The position numbers were made by a program, and so were the translations under genes. From Burkholderia paludis (GTDB lineage: Bacteria; Pseudomonadota; Gammaproteobacteria; Burkholderiales; Burkholderiaceae): a stretch of 64,000 nucleotides of DNA. A model generated the notes under the pieces. The model did not search any database, was not told where the DNA came from, and worked only from the letters and a program-made list of their open reading frames with translations. The stretch is from assembly GCF_000732615.1 (NCBI RefSeq), contig NZ_JPGL01000034.1:36865-100864 (forward strand), read 5' to 3'. Position 1 is the first letter of the stretch, and each line of letters begins with the position of its first letter. This document shows, one piece after another, positions 26,325 to 35,403 of this stretch.

Positions 26325-27737
26325 ATGGGCAAACAAGCAATCGGTGTGATCGGGCTGGCGGTGATGGGCCGCAATCTCGCACTCAATATCGAGAGCCGCG
26401 GTTACGCGGTGTCGGTGTACAACCGCAGCCGCGAGAAAACCGACGAACTGATCGCCGAATTCCCCGGCCGCAATCTGGTGCCGACCTACACGCTCGAGTC
26501 GTTCGTCGAATCGCTCGAGACGCCGCGCCGGATCCTGATGATGGTGAAGGCCGGCGAGGCGACCGACGCGACGATCGCGTCGCTCAAGCCGCTGCTCGAG
26601 AAGGGCGACGTGCTGATCGACGGCGGCAATACGCACTTTACCGACACGATCCGCCGCAACCAGGAGCTCGCGCAGTCGGGCCTGCATTTCATCGGCACCG
26701 GCGTGTCGGGCGGCGAAGAGGGCGCGCTGCGCGGCCCGTCGATCATGCCGGGCGGCCAGCGCGACGCGTATGACCTCGTCGAGCCGATCCTCAAGGAGAT
26801 CGCAGCGAAGGCGCCGTCGGACGGCGAGCCGTGCGTCGCCTACATGGGGCCGGACGGTGCGGGCCACTACGTGAAGATGGTCCACAACGGCATCGAATAC
26901 GGCGACATGCAGCTGATCGCCGAGAGCTATGCGGTGCTGAAGGACGTCGCGGGCCTGACCAACGACGAGCTCGGCGCGGTGTACACCGAATGGAACCAGG
27001 GCGAACTCGACAGCTACCTGATCGAGATCACGTCGAAGATCTTCGGCAAGAAGGACGAAGAGACCGGCAAGCACCTCGTCGACGTGATCCTCGATCGCGC
27101 CGCGCAGAAGGGCACCGGCAAGTGGACGAGCCAGAACGCGCTGGATCTCGGCGTGCCGCTGCCGCTCATCACCGAGTCGGTGTTCGCGCGCGTGCTGTCG
27201 TCGCTGAAGACCGAGCGCGTCGCGGCCAGCAAGATCCTGTCGGGCCCGGCCGCCGCGCCGTTCGACGGCGATCGCGCCGCGTTCGTCGAAGCGGTGCGCC
27301 GCGCGCTGTACCTGAGCAAGGTGATCTCGTACGCGCAAGGCTTCGCGCAACTGCGCACGGCGTCCGGCGAGTACGGCTGGAACCTCGATCTCGGGACGAT
27401 CGCGAAGATCTTCCGCGCGGGCTGCATCATCCGCGCGCGTTTCCTGCAGAAGATCACGGATGCGTACGCAACGGATCCGGCGCTCGCGAACCTGCTGCTC
27501 GATCCGTACTTCAAGGACATCGCCGCGAATTACCAGGCGTCGCTGCGCGACGTCGTGGTCGCGGCGGTGAAGGCCGGCGTGCCGGTGCCGGCGTTCGCGT
27601 CGGCGGTCGCGTACTTCGACAGCTACCGTTCCGAGCGGCTGCCGGCGAACCTCGTGCAGGCGCAGCGCGACTTCTTCGGCGCGCACACGTTCGAGCGCAC
27701 CGACAAGCCCGGCAGCTTCCACGCGAACTGGTCGTAA
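26325..27737 (+). CDS. gnd: 6-phosphogluconate dehydrogenase, decarboxylating
   Basis: A 470-residue cytosolic enzyme that converts 6-phosphogluconate to ribulose 5-phosphate with CO2 and NADPH (oxidative pentose phosphate route). Full-length for the homodimeric family. The N-terminal dinucleotide fold opens IGVIGLAVMGRNLALNIESRG; the substrate and signature region is GPDGAGHYVKMVHNGIEYGDMQ with the catalytic Lys. The C-terminal GxxxG-like helical domain ends DYFGAH-type (RDFFGAHTFER). A GGAG ribosome site (CCGGAGAATTG) precedes ATG. It appears monocistronic. Confidence 0.97.
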   Translation: MGKQAIGVIGLAVMGRNLALNIESRGYAVSVYNRSREKTDELIAEFPGRNLVPTYTLESFVESLETPRRILMMVKAGEATDATIASLKPLLEKGDVLIDGGNTHFTDTIRRNQELAQSGLHFIGTGVSGGEEGALRGPSIMPGGQRDAYDLVEPILKEIAAKAPSDGEPCVAYMGPDGAGHYVKMVHNGIEYGDMQLIAESYAVLKDVAGLTNDELGAVYTEWNQGELDSYLIEITSKIFGKKDEETGKHLVDVILDRAAQKGTGKWTSQNALDLGVPLPLITESVFARVLSSLKTERVAASKILSGPAAAPFDGDRAAFVEAVRRALYLSKVISYAQGFAQLRTASGEYGWNLDLGTIAKIFRAGCIIRARFLQKITDAYATDPALANLLLDPYFKDIAANYQASLRDVVVAAVKAGVPVPAFASAVAYFDSYRSERLPANLVQAQRDFFGAHTFERTDKPGSFHANWS

Positions 27738-27936
27738 CTGCCGGCGAGCGAAGCATTGTTGCGAAAATCTATTCTTTGAATAGGGTTTTTCTATCCCGGA
27801 TGCCGACATTGTTGGCTCCGGGGAAACAGTGTTTTCGTTCTTTCATGGTTTTCCCTAGGGGACGCCGGGACTAAACTCTGTTCCATCGCTGCAGACATGG
27901 TGTGTGCGGCGGAGCAAAAAAATCCCGGAGGTAATC

Positions 27937-28281
27937 ATGAAATCGCTGATCGCAACGTTCGCCGCAGCTGCCGTCCTCGCCGTTCCCGCCGTCTCGTTCG
28001 CCCAACAGAACGTACCCGTCACCCGTGCTCAGGTGAAGGCCGATCTGGTGGCCGTCCAGCAGGCAGGCTACAAGCTGGGCAGCGACCGCACGAACTACCC
28101 GGCAAGCATCCAGGCCGCTGAAGCCCGCGTGAACCCGCAACAGAACGTCGCCGCGGCCGACACGACCGGCTATGGCGCGCAACCGGCCGCCGCGCAGGAA
28201 TCCGGCTCGCCGGCCAAGGCGAAGACCGGCTGGCAAGTCAAGCGCATCGCTGACGACGCCCCGATCTACAAGGGTCGTTAA
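27937..28281 (+). CDS. DUF4148 small exported protein
   Basis: A 114-residue protein with a Sec signal (residues 1-22, cut after SFA) and a DUF4148 domain: TRAQVKADLVAVQQAGYKLGSDRTNYPASIQAAEARV. This family is abundant in Burkholderia, usually as many small paralogs of unknown function. The CGGAGGT ribosome site 5-6 bases before ATG 27937 fixes the start. A strong terminator follows. Periplasmic location inferred. Confidence 0.92.
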   Translation: MKSLIATFAAAAVLAVPAVSFAQQNVPVTRAQVKADLVAVQQAGYKLGSDRTNYPASIQAAEARVNPQQNVAAADTTGYGAQPAAAQESGSPAKAKTGWQVKRIADDAPIYKGR

Positions 28282-28326
28282 TGGTGCGGCCGCTGCGGCG
28301 GCCTGATCCGACCCCTGAAGTACAGG

Positions 28327-28364
28327 CAGCCCGCCGTTCCGTCATCCGGAACGGCGGGCTGTTT
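28327..28364 (+). terminator. Rho-independent terminator after DUF4148 gene
   Basis: A perfect 14-bp stem, CAGCCCGCCGTTCC (28327-28340) with GGAACGGCGGGCTG (28348-28361), then TTT. It lies 46 bases past the DUF4148 stop and may also stop the convergent gene. Confidence 0.85.
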
Positions 28365-28392
28365 CATTTGGGGGGCGCGTCGCGCGCCGGGG

Positions 28393-28713
28393 TCAGTGCA
28401 GCGGGCGCTTGCCGCGCCCGATATCCCGGAACAGTGCTTCGGCCGGCTCCAGCACCTGCAGCCACGTTTCGTCGTAGCCGCTCAGCGTGTCGAGCGCATC
28501 GCGCAGCCGCTCGATCGCGAGGACCGGCAGTTCGACGCTGTGGCGCGTGGCGCCGGTCAGGTGCGCGACGCTCGCCAGCTGCACGAGCGCATCGGCCGCC
28601 TCGGCGACGTCGTTCGCGAACAGCAGGTGCCGGTTGAGCAATTCGACCAGGCCGCTGGAACCGGCGAAATCGTCCGCGTTGAGCTGCACGGAAAGAAACG
28701 TCGCGTTGTTCAT
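28393..28713 (-). CDS. Conserved-type hypothetical protein
   Basis: A 106-residue cytosolic-looking protein I do not recognise. It is mostly helical by composition (LNADDFAGSSGLVELLNRHL; ASVAHLTGATRHSVELPVLA), with no signal peptide, TM or cysteines. GAGGAG lies about 7 bases before the ATG at 28713; the ATG at 28719 is too close to that site. Codon use matches the neighbours, so it is probably a real gene. Confidence 0.7.
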   Translation of the reverse strand: MNNATFLSVQLNADDFAGSSGLVELLNRHLLFANDVAEAADALVQLASVAHLTGATRHSVELPVLAIERLRDALDTLSGYDETWLQVLEPAEALFRDIGRGKRPLH

Positions 28714-29138
28714 CGTCATGCTCCTCGTTGTCGTTGGGTCGCGTTGCGCACCACCGAGTATAGGCGTCCATCGAAGGGGAGAATGTGACGCGGCCGGGGC
28801 GGCGGGCAACGGCGGCGCGGCATGGGTCGGACCCGCGCCGGGCCGGCCCGGCGGCCCGCGCGGCGGGCCTGGCGGGCGTCCGGCGCGCCGGTTCGGCGCC
28901 GGAAGATTGTTGCCGGAACAGCCAACTGTCGCGGTCATGACCGCCACAAATGGTATCTTTGCCGGTCGGGACGACGCGAACAAGGGGCCGATGAGCCCAT
29001 TCGCGCCGACGTTCCGCAGTGGAAACTGACGGCCGCGCGAGCGGTCGGAAACTGGTTGACCCGGCCGTTCGGCCGGACATCGTGCGTCGTGCGCCGGGGG
29101 GCGGCGGGCGGCGCGACGACGCAAATCCGGGAGGACCC
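28714..29138. other. Divergent promoter region with a 14-bp palindrome
   Basis: This 425-base gap separates the divergent unknown gene and the NlpD-like gene. It contains the perfect palindrome GCGGTCATGACCGC at 28931-28944, a possible operator, followed by ACAAATGGTATCTTT. No gene was recognised. Confidence 0.45.
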
Positions 29139-29876
29139 TTGAGAGAAACTTTTCCCATCCACGATGCGCTGACGCGCTGGTTGCCGCCGGCGGCGCTCGT
29201 CGCCGCGGCCATCGCGCTGACAGGCTGCACACTGACGCCGTGGACCGACACCTGGCAGCCGGCTCGCCAGCCGGCACCCTCGTCGGCGGCGACGCCGGGC
29301 GTGATCGCCGGTTATTACCGCGTGAACCCGGGCGACACGCTGGCGAGCATCGCGAATGCCTACGGGCAGCGCGTGCAGGACGTGGCCGGCTGGAACCACA
29401 TGGCGCCTGCCGATGCCGTGTATCCCGGCCAGGTGCTGCGCGTCGCGCCGCCGGCCGTCGCGGCCGCCCCGCCCGGGCAGCCGCCCGCCGCGGCCGCGCA
29501 GCCGGGCTCGCTCGCCTGGCCGGCCACGGGTGTCGTGGCGGCGCCGTTCTCGGCCGGCAAGACGCGCGGCATCGTGATCGCGGCATCCGGGCCCGACCAC
29601 TCGGTCCGGGCCGCGGCCGCCGGGCGCGTGGTGTACGCCGGGTCCGGCGTGAAGGCCTACGGCCCGCTCGTGATCCTGAAGCACGAAAACGGGCTCATCA
29701 CGGCCTACGGCCACAACGACAAACTGCTCGTCAATGAAGGCGACGCGGTGCGTCAGGGCCAGCCGGTCGCCGAAATGGGCATCGACGCGAGCGGCCGGTC
29801 GACGTTCGAGTTCGAGGTTCGCCAGAACGGCAAGGTCGTCGATCCGATGAACTTCCTGCCGCGCAACGGCGGCTGA
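29139..29876 (+). CDS. LysM/M23 peptidase-domain lipoprotein (NlpD-like)
   Basis: A 245-residue outer membrane lipoprotein. The signal ends in lipobox ALTGC (about residue 30). A LysM peptidoglycan-binding domain is at about 52-98 (YYRVNPGDTLASIANAYGQ), and an M23 LytM-type domain at about 120-240. In the M23 part the zinc ligands are degenerate: the usual HxxxD and HxH are not seen (YGHN remains only in part), so it is likely an amidase activator rather than an active endopeptidase, as in NlpD/EnvC. The start is TTG, with GGGAGGA ten bases upstream; no ATG fits. Confidence 0.9.
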   Translation: MRETFPIHDALTRWLPPAALVAAAIALTGCTLTPWTDTWQPARQPAPSSAATPGVIAGYYRVNPGDTLASIANAYGQRVQDVAGWNHMAPADAVYPGQVLRVAPPAVAAAPPGQPPAAAAQPGSLAWPATGVVAAPFSAGKTRGIVIAASGPDHSVRAAAAGRVVYAGSGVKAYGPLVILKHENGLITAYGHNDKLLVNEGDAVRQGQPVAEMGIDASGRSTFEFEVRQNGKVVDPMNFLPRNGG

Positions 29877-29934
29877 CGGCGCCTGGCGCCACGTGTGCGC
29901 CGGGCGGCGCACACGCTCCCGCCGCTTCTCCCTT

Positions 29935-30573
29935 TCAACCTTCCCTGAGCGTCGCGGCGCCGGGTCGTCGCACGTGATTGCCGAGCCAGCGGATGCCCAG
30001 TGCGAGCGCGGCCGCGCCGAGCGCGATCAGCGAGCACTGGATCGCGACCGGCAGATAGCCGTGCGGCCGCGGATCGACGAACGGGTAGGGATACCAGTTC
30101 TCCAGCGCGCCGCGCACGAGCGTGTAGCCGAGGTAGACGACCGGAAAGGCGAGCCACGCGAACGCGCTGCGCCGCGGAATCGGCAGGCGCGGCTCCACGT
30201 ACAGCCAGTCGCACAGCATGACGAACGGCACGATCCGGTGCAGCACCCAGTTGTTGAACGCCGGCGTGATGTGGCGCAGCGCGTCGAGCCGCGCGAGCAG
30301 GAGTTCGTAGACGATCGCGGTGATCAGCACGTACAGCACGGCGGCGCCGCGCATCGACTCGTAGCGGGCGGAGCCGGGGCGCGCGATGCGCCAGAGCCCG
30401 GCGGCGAGCATCGCGGCCGCGTAGAGGCTGCTCAGTTGCGTGAAGTAGCTGAGGTAGTTGCCGAGACGGAAATCCGGCAGGTGCCAGTAGTTGGCGACGC
30501 TGTGCAGCGTGGTGGACACCGCGAGCAACGCGGCGGTCAGCCGATAGGCCGCTACGAAGAACGCCTTGCTCAT
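29935..30573 (-). CDS. Pr6Pr-type integral membrane protein
   Basis: A 212-residue membrane protein with about six hydrophobic helices, matching the Pr6Pr (FAR-17a/AIG1-like) family: NYLSYFTQLSSLYAAAML, then NNWVLHRIVPFVMLCDWLYV, and GYTLVRG..YPYPFVDP. Conserved Thr and His resemble the androgen-induced hydrolase group, but the bacterial role is not known. The start is ATG 30573; longer upstream frames lack family similarity. It is divergent from the cytochrome b561 gene. Confidence 0.85.
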   Translation of the reverse strand: MSKAFFVAAYRLTAALLAVSTTLHSVANYWHLPDFRLGNYLSYFTQLSSLYAAAMLAAGLWRIARPGSARYESMRGAAVLYVLITAIVYELLLARLDALRHITPAFNNWVLHRIVPFVMLCDWLYVEPRLPIPRRSAFAWLAFPVVYLGYTLVRGALENWYPYPFVDPRPHGYLPVAIQCSLIALGAAALALGIRWLGNHVRRPGAATLREG

Positions 30574-30803
30574 GATGCCCGCGCGCCGTCGCACCAAAGC
30601 TCCATCGTGCCACAGCGGCCCCGGCGCGCGATGCGTACTTTCCATATGAGCACCGGGCCCGCCGCGCCCCGGCGATTCGTCGGATATTTGCGCGCGTCGG
30701 GCAAAACCGGGCGCGCGTGCGGCTACAATCGGGGCAGCCTTGCCGGCCTGCCCGGGCCGGTTGCGCCATGCGCCCATTCCCCGCACACAACACGAGACGA
30801 AGC

Positions 30804-31340
30804 ATGAGAAACATCCTCGCGAAACAGACGCGCTACAGCTCGCCCGCGATCTTCTTTCATTGGGCCGTATTCCTGCTGGTGGCGCTGGCCTATCTGGCCA
30901 TCGAGATCCGCGGGCCGAAAGGCAGCGACAGCCGTGTGTTCTGGATGAACGTGCACCTCACCGCGGGCACGCTCGTGCTCGTGCTGTCGGTGCTGCGCGT
31001 GCTGTGGCGGGCCGTCAGCCGCGCGCCGCAAGCCATCCCGCAAGCGGCGCTGCTGCGCTGGCTGTCGAAGCTCGCGCATGTCGCGCTCTACGTGTTCATC
31101 ATCGCGCAGCCGCTGCTCGGCATCATGATGATCAACCTGGGCGGCAAGCCGGTGTCGCTCGACTGGCTCGGCGTGTCGTTCACGCTGTTCGGCCCCGACA
31201 AGGCGCTGCGGCCGACGATCAAGGAAGCCCACGAACTGATCGGCAACGCGTTCTACTTCGTGATCGGCCTGCACGCGCTGGCCGCGCTCTACCATCACTT
31301 CATCCGGCGCGACGACGTGCTGCGGCGCATGGCGCCCTGA
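30804..31340 (+). CDS. Cytochrome b561
   Basis: A 178-residue di-heme b-type cytochrome of the inner membrane. Four TM helices carry the expected heme histidines: FFHWAVF, MNVHLTAGT, KLAHVALYVF and FYFVIGLHALAALYHH. These proteins pass electrons from quinol to a partner or to oxygen species. Start ATG 30804 gives the usual short N-terminus before RYSSPAIFFHW. A very strong terminator follows. Partner not evident. Confidence 0.94.
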   Translation: MRNILAKQTRYSSPAIFFHWAVFLLVALAYLAIEIRGPKGSDSRVFWMNVHLTAGTLVLVLSVLRVLWRAVSRAPQAIPQAALLRWLSKLAHVALYVFIIAQPLLGIMMINLGGKPVSLDWLGVSFTLFGPDKALRPTIKEAHELIGNAFYFVIGLHALAALYHHFIRRDDVLRRMAP

Positions 31341-31367
31341 ACGCCGCTGTCCGGCAGCTCGCGGCAA

Positions 31368-31412
31368 GCGGGGGCGCATGGTTGCGTTGACAACCATGCG
31401 CCCCCGCTTCGT
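31368..31412 (+). terminator. Strong hairpin terminator after cytochrome b561
   Basis: A perfect 17-bp stem (GCGGGGGCGCATGGTTG at 31368-31384; CAACCATGCGCCCCCGC at 31391-31407) with a 6-base loop, then TTCGTTT. It begins 28 bases after the stop codon. Confidence 0.8.
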
Positions 31413-31495
31413 TTACCGCTTTCCGCACTGGCCTTCGCGGTAAACATTCTGTAACATCTCGGCTGTTTTTACATTCCGCTTACTCGCCGCCGCGC

Positions 31496-31864
31496 ATGCT
31501 GCACCGACATCGTCACCTGACCGCCTGGCTTGGCGTGCTCGCGATCTGGTTCGCGATCGCGGCGCCGCTGGTGTCGCAGTGGCGCGTCGCGCAGGCGGCC
31601 GCGCCCGACGCGATCGTCTGCAGTACGGAGCATGGCGCGCATCCGTCGAGCGATGCGGGCCGCATGCACGATCATGCGCCGCATCTCGATGCATGCGGCT
31701 ACTGCGGCTTCTTCGCACACAGCCCCGCGATCGGCGCGCCCGCCGTCGCGCCGGTCGCCACCGTTCCCGCCTTTGCCGTTTCCGCCGCCGCGCCGCCTGC
31801 CGTCGCGGCGCGCGCCGACCGCTATCCGCGCGCGTACCCGCGCGCCCCGCCCGAGCGCGCCTGA
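31496..31864 (+). CDS. DUF2946 small exported protein, copper-associated
   Basis: A 122-residue protein with an N-terminal hydrophobic segment (WLGVLAIWFAIAAPLVSQW) and the DUF2946 hallmark HAPHLDACGYCGFFAHSP, rich in His and Cys. Such proteins usually sit beside TonB-dependent copper receptors, as here (receptor starts about 80 bases downstream). A periplasmic or membrane copper-handling role is inferred from motif and neighbour. The C-terminal half is Ala/Pro-rich. Confidence 0.85.
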   Translation: MLHRHRHLTAWLGVLAIWFAIAAPLVSQWRVAQAAAPDAIVCSTEHGAHPSSDAGRMHDHAPHLDACGYCGFFAHSPAIGAPAVAPVATVPAFAVSAAAPPAVAARADRYPRAYPRAPPERA

Positions 31865-31947
31865 CGCGCTGTTTCCGTTCTTTTCACCGCCACTATCCGT
31901 GCGGCCCGTCGAGGCCGCGTGGAGGGCGTCACTCGGGCTTTTTGATC

Positions 31948-34080
31948 ATGACCATTTTCCAGTTGCGCGCGCCGCGGGCGTCACGCAATACCTGTGCGCG
32001 GCGCTTGCCGCGGATGCTGAAACTGACCGTTCCCGCGCTGGCCGTCGGCGCGCTGGCCGCGAGCGCTGCCGCCGCCGAGACGGCGCACGCGGCGGGCACG
32101 TCCGCGGACGATACGGCCGCGCCGCTGCCGGCCATCGAAGTCGTCGCAACGCCGCTGAAGACGCCGCTCGTCGTCGTCACCGATCCGAAGACCCCGCGCC
32201 AGCCGTTGCCGGCCAGCGATGGCGCCGACTACCTGAAGACGATTCCCGGTTTCACGTCGATCCGCAGCGGCGGCACCAACGGCGACCCGGTGCTGCGCGG
32301 GATGTTCGGCTCGCGGCTGAACATCCTCGCGAACGGGATGTCGACGCTCGGCGCATGCCCGGGCCGGATGGACGCGCCGACGTCGTACATCGCGCCGGAG
32401 AGCTACGACAAGGTCACCGTCGTCAAGGGGCCGCAGACCGTGCTGTACGGCCCGGGCGCATCGGCCGGCACCGTGCTGTTCGAGCGCGTGACGCCGCGCT
32501 TCGACAAGCCCGGCATGCGCTTCGAGGGCAGCCTGGTCGGCGGATCGTTCGGCCGCAACGACCAGAACGTCGACGTGACGGCCGGCACGCCGGACGTCTA
32601 TGGCCGCGTGACCGCGAACCACGCGCATTCGCAGGACTACAAGGACGGCAACGGCAACACCGTGCCGTCGCAGTGGGACAAGTGGAACGCCGACGCGGCG
32701 CTCGGCTGGACGCCGGACGACCGCACGCGCGTCGAACTGACCGCCGGCACCGGCGACGGCTACGCCCGCTATGCGGGGCGCGGCATGGACGGCGCGCATT
32801 TCCGTCGCGAGACGTTCGGCCTGTCGTTCGACAGGAAGCATCTCGGCGACGTGCTCGACCGGATCGAGGCGCGCGTGTACTACAACGAAGCCGATCACGT
32901 GATGGACAACTACACGTTGCGGCAACCGGACCCGACCAGCAGCATGCCGATGCGGATGGCGTCGGAAGTGCGTCGCCGCACGATCGGCGCGCGCGCGGCG
33001 GCGACCTTCCGTTTCGGCGACGCGTTCAAGCTCGTGACGGGCGTGGACGCGCAGTCGAACCGGCTCGACTCGCGCTCGGCGATGGGGCGGCAAAACTACG
33101 GCGACATGCCGTGGGATGCGCAGGCGACGATGTGGAACGCGGGGACGTTCGGCGAGCTGACGTGGTACGCGAGCGACGTGTCGCGCGTGATCGGCGGCGC
33201 GCGCGTCGACTATGCGAGCGCGCGGGACAAGCGCGCGACGACGAGCGGCATGATGATGACCATGCCGAATCCGACCTTCGACGACGATCGCTCGCGCGTG
33301 CTGCCGAGCGGCTTCGTGCGCTACGAGCGCGATCTCGCGTCGCTGCCCGTCACGTGGTACGCGGGGCTCGGCCATACGGAGCGCTACCCCGACTACTGGG
33401 AGCTGTTCTCCGCGACGCGCGGGCCGGCCGGCGCGGTCAACGCATTCTCGGCGGTCCAGCCGGAGAAGACCACGCAGCTCGACATCGGCGCGCAGTACAG
33501 GAGCGACCGGTTCGATGCGTGGGTGTCGGCCTATGCGGGCTACGTGCAGGACTTCATCCTGTTCAACTACGCGGCCGGCATGATGGGGCCGACCACGCAG
33601 GCGACCAACGTCAACGCGCAGATCATGGGCGGCGAGGCGGGCCTGTCGTGGCGGCCGGTCGCGCCGCTGCGCGTCGAGACGTCGCTCGCGTATGCGTGGG
33701 GGCGCAACGTCGCAAGCGGCGATCCGTTGCCGCAGATCCCGCCGCTCGAGGCGCGCTTCGGGCTCGAATACACGCGCGGCGCATGGTCGGCCGGCGGCCT
33801 GTGGCGCATCGTTGCGCCGCAGCATCGTTATGCGCTGAACGAGGGCAACGTGGTCGGCAAGGACTTCGGGCCGAGCGCCGGATTCGGCGTGCTGTCGCTG
33901 CATACGCAATACAACGTCAGCAAGACCGTGCAGATCTCGGTCGGCGTCGACAACGTGCTGAACAAGGCCTACACCGAGCATCTGAACCTGGCCGGCAACG
34001 CGGGCTTCGGCTATCCGGCGAATTCGCCGGTGATGGAGCCGGGCCGGACCGCGTGGGTGCGCGTGAGTGCGAAGCTGTAA
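31948..34080 (+). CDS. oprC: TonB-dependent copper receptor (OprC/NosA type)
   Basis: A 710-residue outer membrane receptor. A signal (RMLKLTVPALAVGALAASAAAA), a plug domain (about 80-185, VLRGMFGSRLNILANGM) and a 22-strand beta-barrel ending in VRVSAKL are visible. The copper ligands known for OprC, CxxxM and HxM, appear as Cys137/Met141 (ACPGRM) and His317/Met319 (DHVM). Further Met clusters (MPMRM, MMMTMP) may help capture metal. A shorter start at ATG 32014 is possible, since the signal peptide begins there. It follows DUF2946 in a probable operon. Confidence 0.93.
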   Translation: MTIFQLRAPRASRNTCARRLPRMLKLTVPALAVGALAASAAAAETAHAAGTSADDTAAPLPAIEVVATPLKTPLVVVTDPKTPRQPLPASDGADYLKTIPGFTSIRSGGTNGDPVLRGMFGSRLNILANGMSTLGACPGRMDAPTSYIAPESYDKVTVVKGPQTVLYGPGASAGTVLFERVTPRFDKPGMRFEGSLVGGSFGRNDQNVDVTAGTPDVYGRVTANHAHSQDYKDGNGNTVPSQWDKWNADAALGWTPDDRTRVELTAGTGDGYARYAGRGMDGAHFRRETFGLSFDRKHLGDVLDRIEARVYYNEADHVMDNYTLRQPDPTSSMPMRMASEVRRRTIGARAAATFRFGDAFKLVTGVDAQSNRLDSRSAMGRQNYGDMPWDAQATMWNAGTFGELTWYASDVSRVIGGARVDYASARDKRATTSGMMMTMPNPTFDDDRSRVLPSGFVRYERDLASLPVTWYAGLGHTERYPDYWELFSATRGPAGAVNAFSAVQPEKTTQLDIGAQYRSDRFDAWVSAYAGYVQDFILFNYAAGMMGPTTQATNVNAQIMGGEAGLSWRPVAPLRVETSLAYAWGRNVASGDPLPQIPPLEARFGLEYTRGAWSAGGLWRIVAPQHRYALNEGNVVGKDFGPSAGFGVLSLHTQYNVSKTVQISVGVDNVLNKAYTEHLNLAGNAGFGYPANSPVMEPGRTAWVRVSAKL

Positions 34081-34308
34081 CGCATCGCGCGTGTGCGTTG
34101 CAGCATGCGCATGCACTGGCGCGGCCCCGCCCGAACGGGCGGGGCGCGTCAACCGATTAGAGAACCGTATCTAGTCGGGGCGCAAACGTTCGCGACTCGT
34201 GATTCACTCCCGCATTCGACGCACACGGCGTTCGCGAGGCTGGCGACGCATGATGGGCGTCGATCCGGCTGCATTCGCACCGGCAGCACAATAATCAGGA
34301 GAACATGC

Positions 34309-35400
34309 ATGGCCAGATCGATGCGTTCCAGGGTGGTGGCAGGGGCAGTGGCATGCGCGATGAGCGTCGCGCCGTTCGCGGGGGCGACCGCCGTGATGAC
34401 GCTCGCGACGACACACGCGGCGATGGCGGCGACCGCCGCCGACAACTACGCGGCGACGCGCTATCCGATCATCCTCGTGCACGGGCTGTCGGGCACCGAC
34501 AAGTACGCGGGCGTGCTCGAGTACTGGTACGGCATCCAGGAGGATCTGCAGCAGCATGGCGCGACCGTCTACGTCGCGAACCTGTCGGGCTTCCAGAGCG
34601 ACGACGGCCCGAACGGGCGCGGCGAACAGCTGCTCGCCTACGTGAAGACGGTGCTCGCCGCGACGGGCGCCACCAAGGTCAATCTCGTCGGTCACAGCCA
34701 GGGCGGGATGACGTCGCGCTATGTCGCGGCCGTCGCTCCCGATCTTGTCGCGTCGGTGACGACGATCGGCACGCCGCATCGCGGCTCGGAATTCGCCGAC
34801 TTCGTGCAGGGCGTGCTCGCGTACGATCCGACCGGCCTGTCGTCGACGGTCATCGCCGCGTTCGTCAATGTGTTCGGCATCCTGACGAGCAGCAGCCACA
34901 ACACGAACCAGGACGCGCTCGCCGCGCTGAAGACGCTGACGACCGCGCAGGCCGCCGCATACAACCAGAACTATCCGAGTGCGGGCCTCGGTGCGCCCGG
35001 CAGTTGCCAGACAGGCGCGCCGACGGAAACCGTCGGCGGCAGCACGCATCTGCTGTATTCGTGGGCCGGCACGGCGATCCAGCCGACGCTGTCCCTGTTC
35101 GGCGTCACCGGCGCGACGGATACGAGCACCGTGCCGGTCGTCGATCCGGCCAATGCGCTCGACCCGTCGACGCTCGCGCTGTACGGCACCGGCACCGTGA
35201 TGATCAACCGCGGCTCGGGTCAGAACGACGGGCTCGTATCGAAGTGCAGCGCGCTGTACGGCAAGGTGCTGAGCACGAGCTACAAGTGGAACCACCTCGA
35301 CGAGATCAACCAGTTGCTGGGCGTGCGCGGCGCGTACGCGGAAGATCCGGTCGCGGTGATCCGCACGCATGCGAACCGGCTGAAGCTGGCGGGCGTGTAA
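34309..35400 (+). CDS. lipA: Secreted triacylglycerol lipase, family I.2
   Basis: A 363-residue lipase precursor nearly the same as the B. cepacia enzyme. The signal peptide is about residues 1-43, leaving a 320-residue mature chain. The triad is Ser130 (GHSQGG), Asp307 (GQNDG) and His329 (WNHLDE), which correspond to mature 87, 264 and 286. Cys233 and Cys313 form the known disulfide. It hydrolyses long-chain triglycerides after type II secretion. AGGAG precedes the ATG at 34309. The foldase gene follows after 3 bases and is needed for folding. Confidence 0.98.
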   Translation: MARSMRSRVVAGAVACAMSVAPFAGATAVMTLATTHAAMAATAADNYAATRYPIILVHGLSGTDKYAGVLEYWYGIQEDLQQHGATVYVANLSGFQSDDGPNGRGEQLLAYVKTVLAATGATKVNLVGHSQGGMTSRYVAAVAPDLVASVTTIGTPHRGSEFADFVQGVLAYDPTGLSSTVIAAFVNVFGILTSSSHNTNQDALAALKTLTTAQAAAYNQNYPSAGLGAPGSCQTGAPTETVGGSTHLLYSWAGTAIQPTLSLFGVTGATDTSTVPVVDPANALDPSTLALYGTGTVMINRGSGQNDGLVSKCSALYGKVLSTSYKWNHLDEINQLLGVRGAYAEDPVAVIRTHANRLKLAGV

Positions 35401-35403
35401 CCG

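Noticed and set aside
27769..27783. Short inverted repeat CTATTC-TTT-GAATAG after gnd
   Set aside because: Only six base pairs with a three-base loop and weak T-tract; too weak to call a terminator.
34124..34145. GC-rich palindrome after the copper receptor gene
   Set aside because: The stem is strong, but the loop is only two bases and there is no T-tract, so I did not list it as a terminator.
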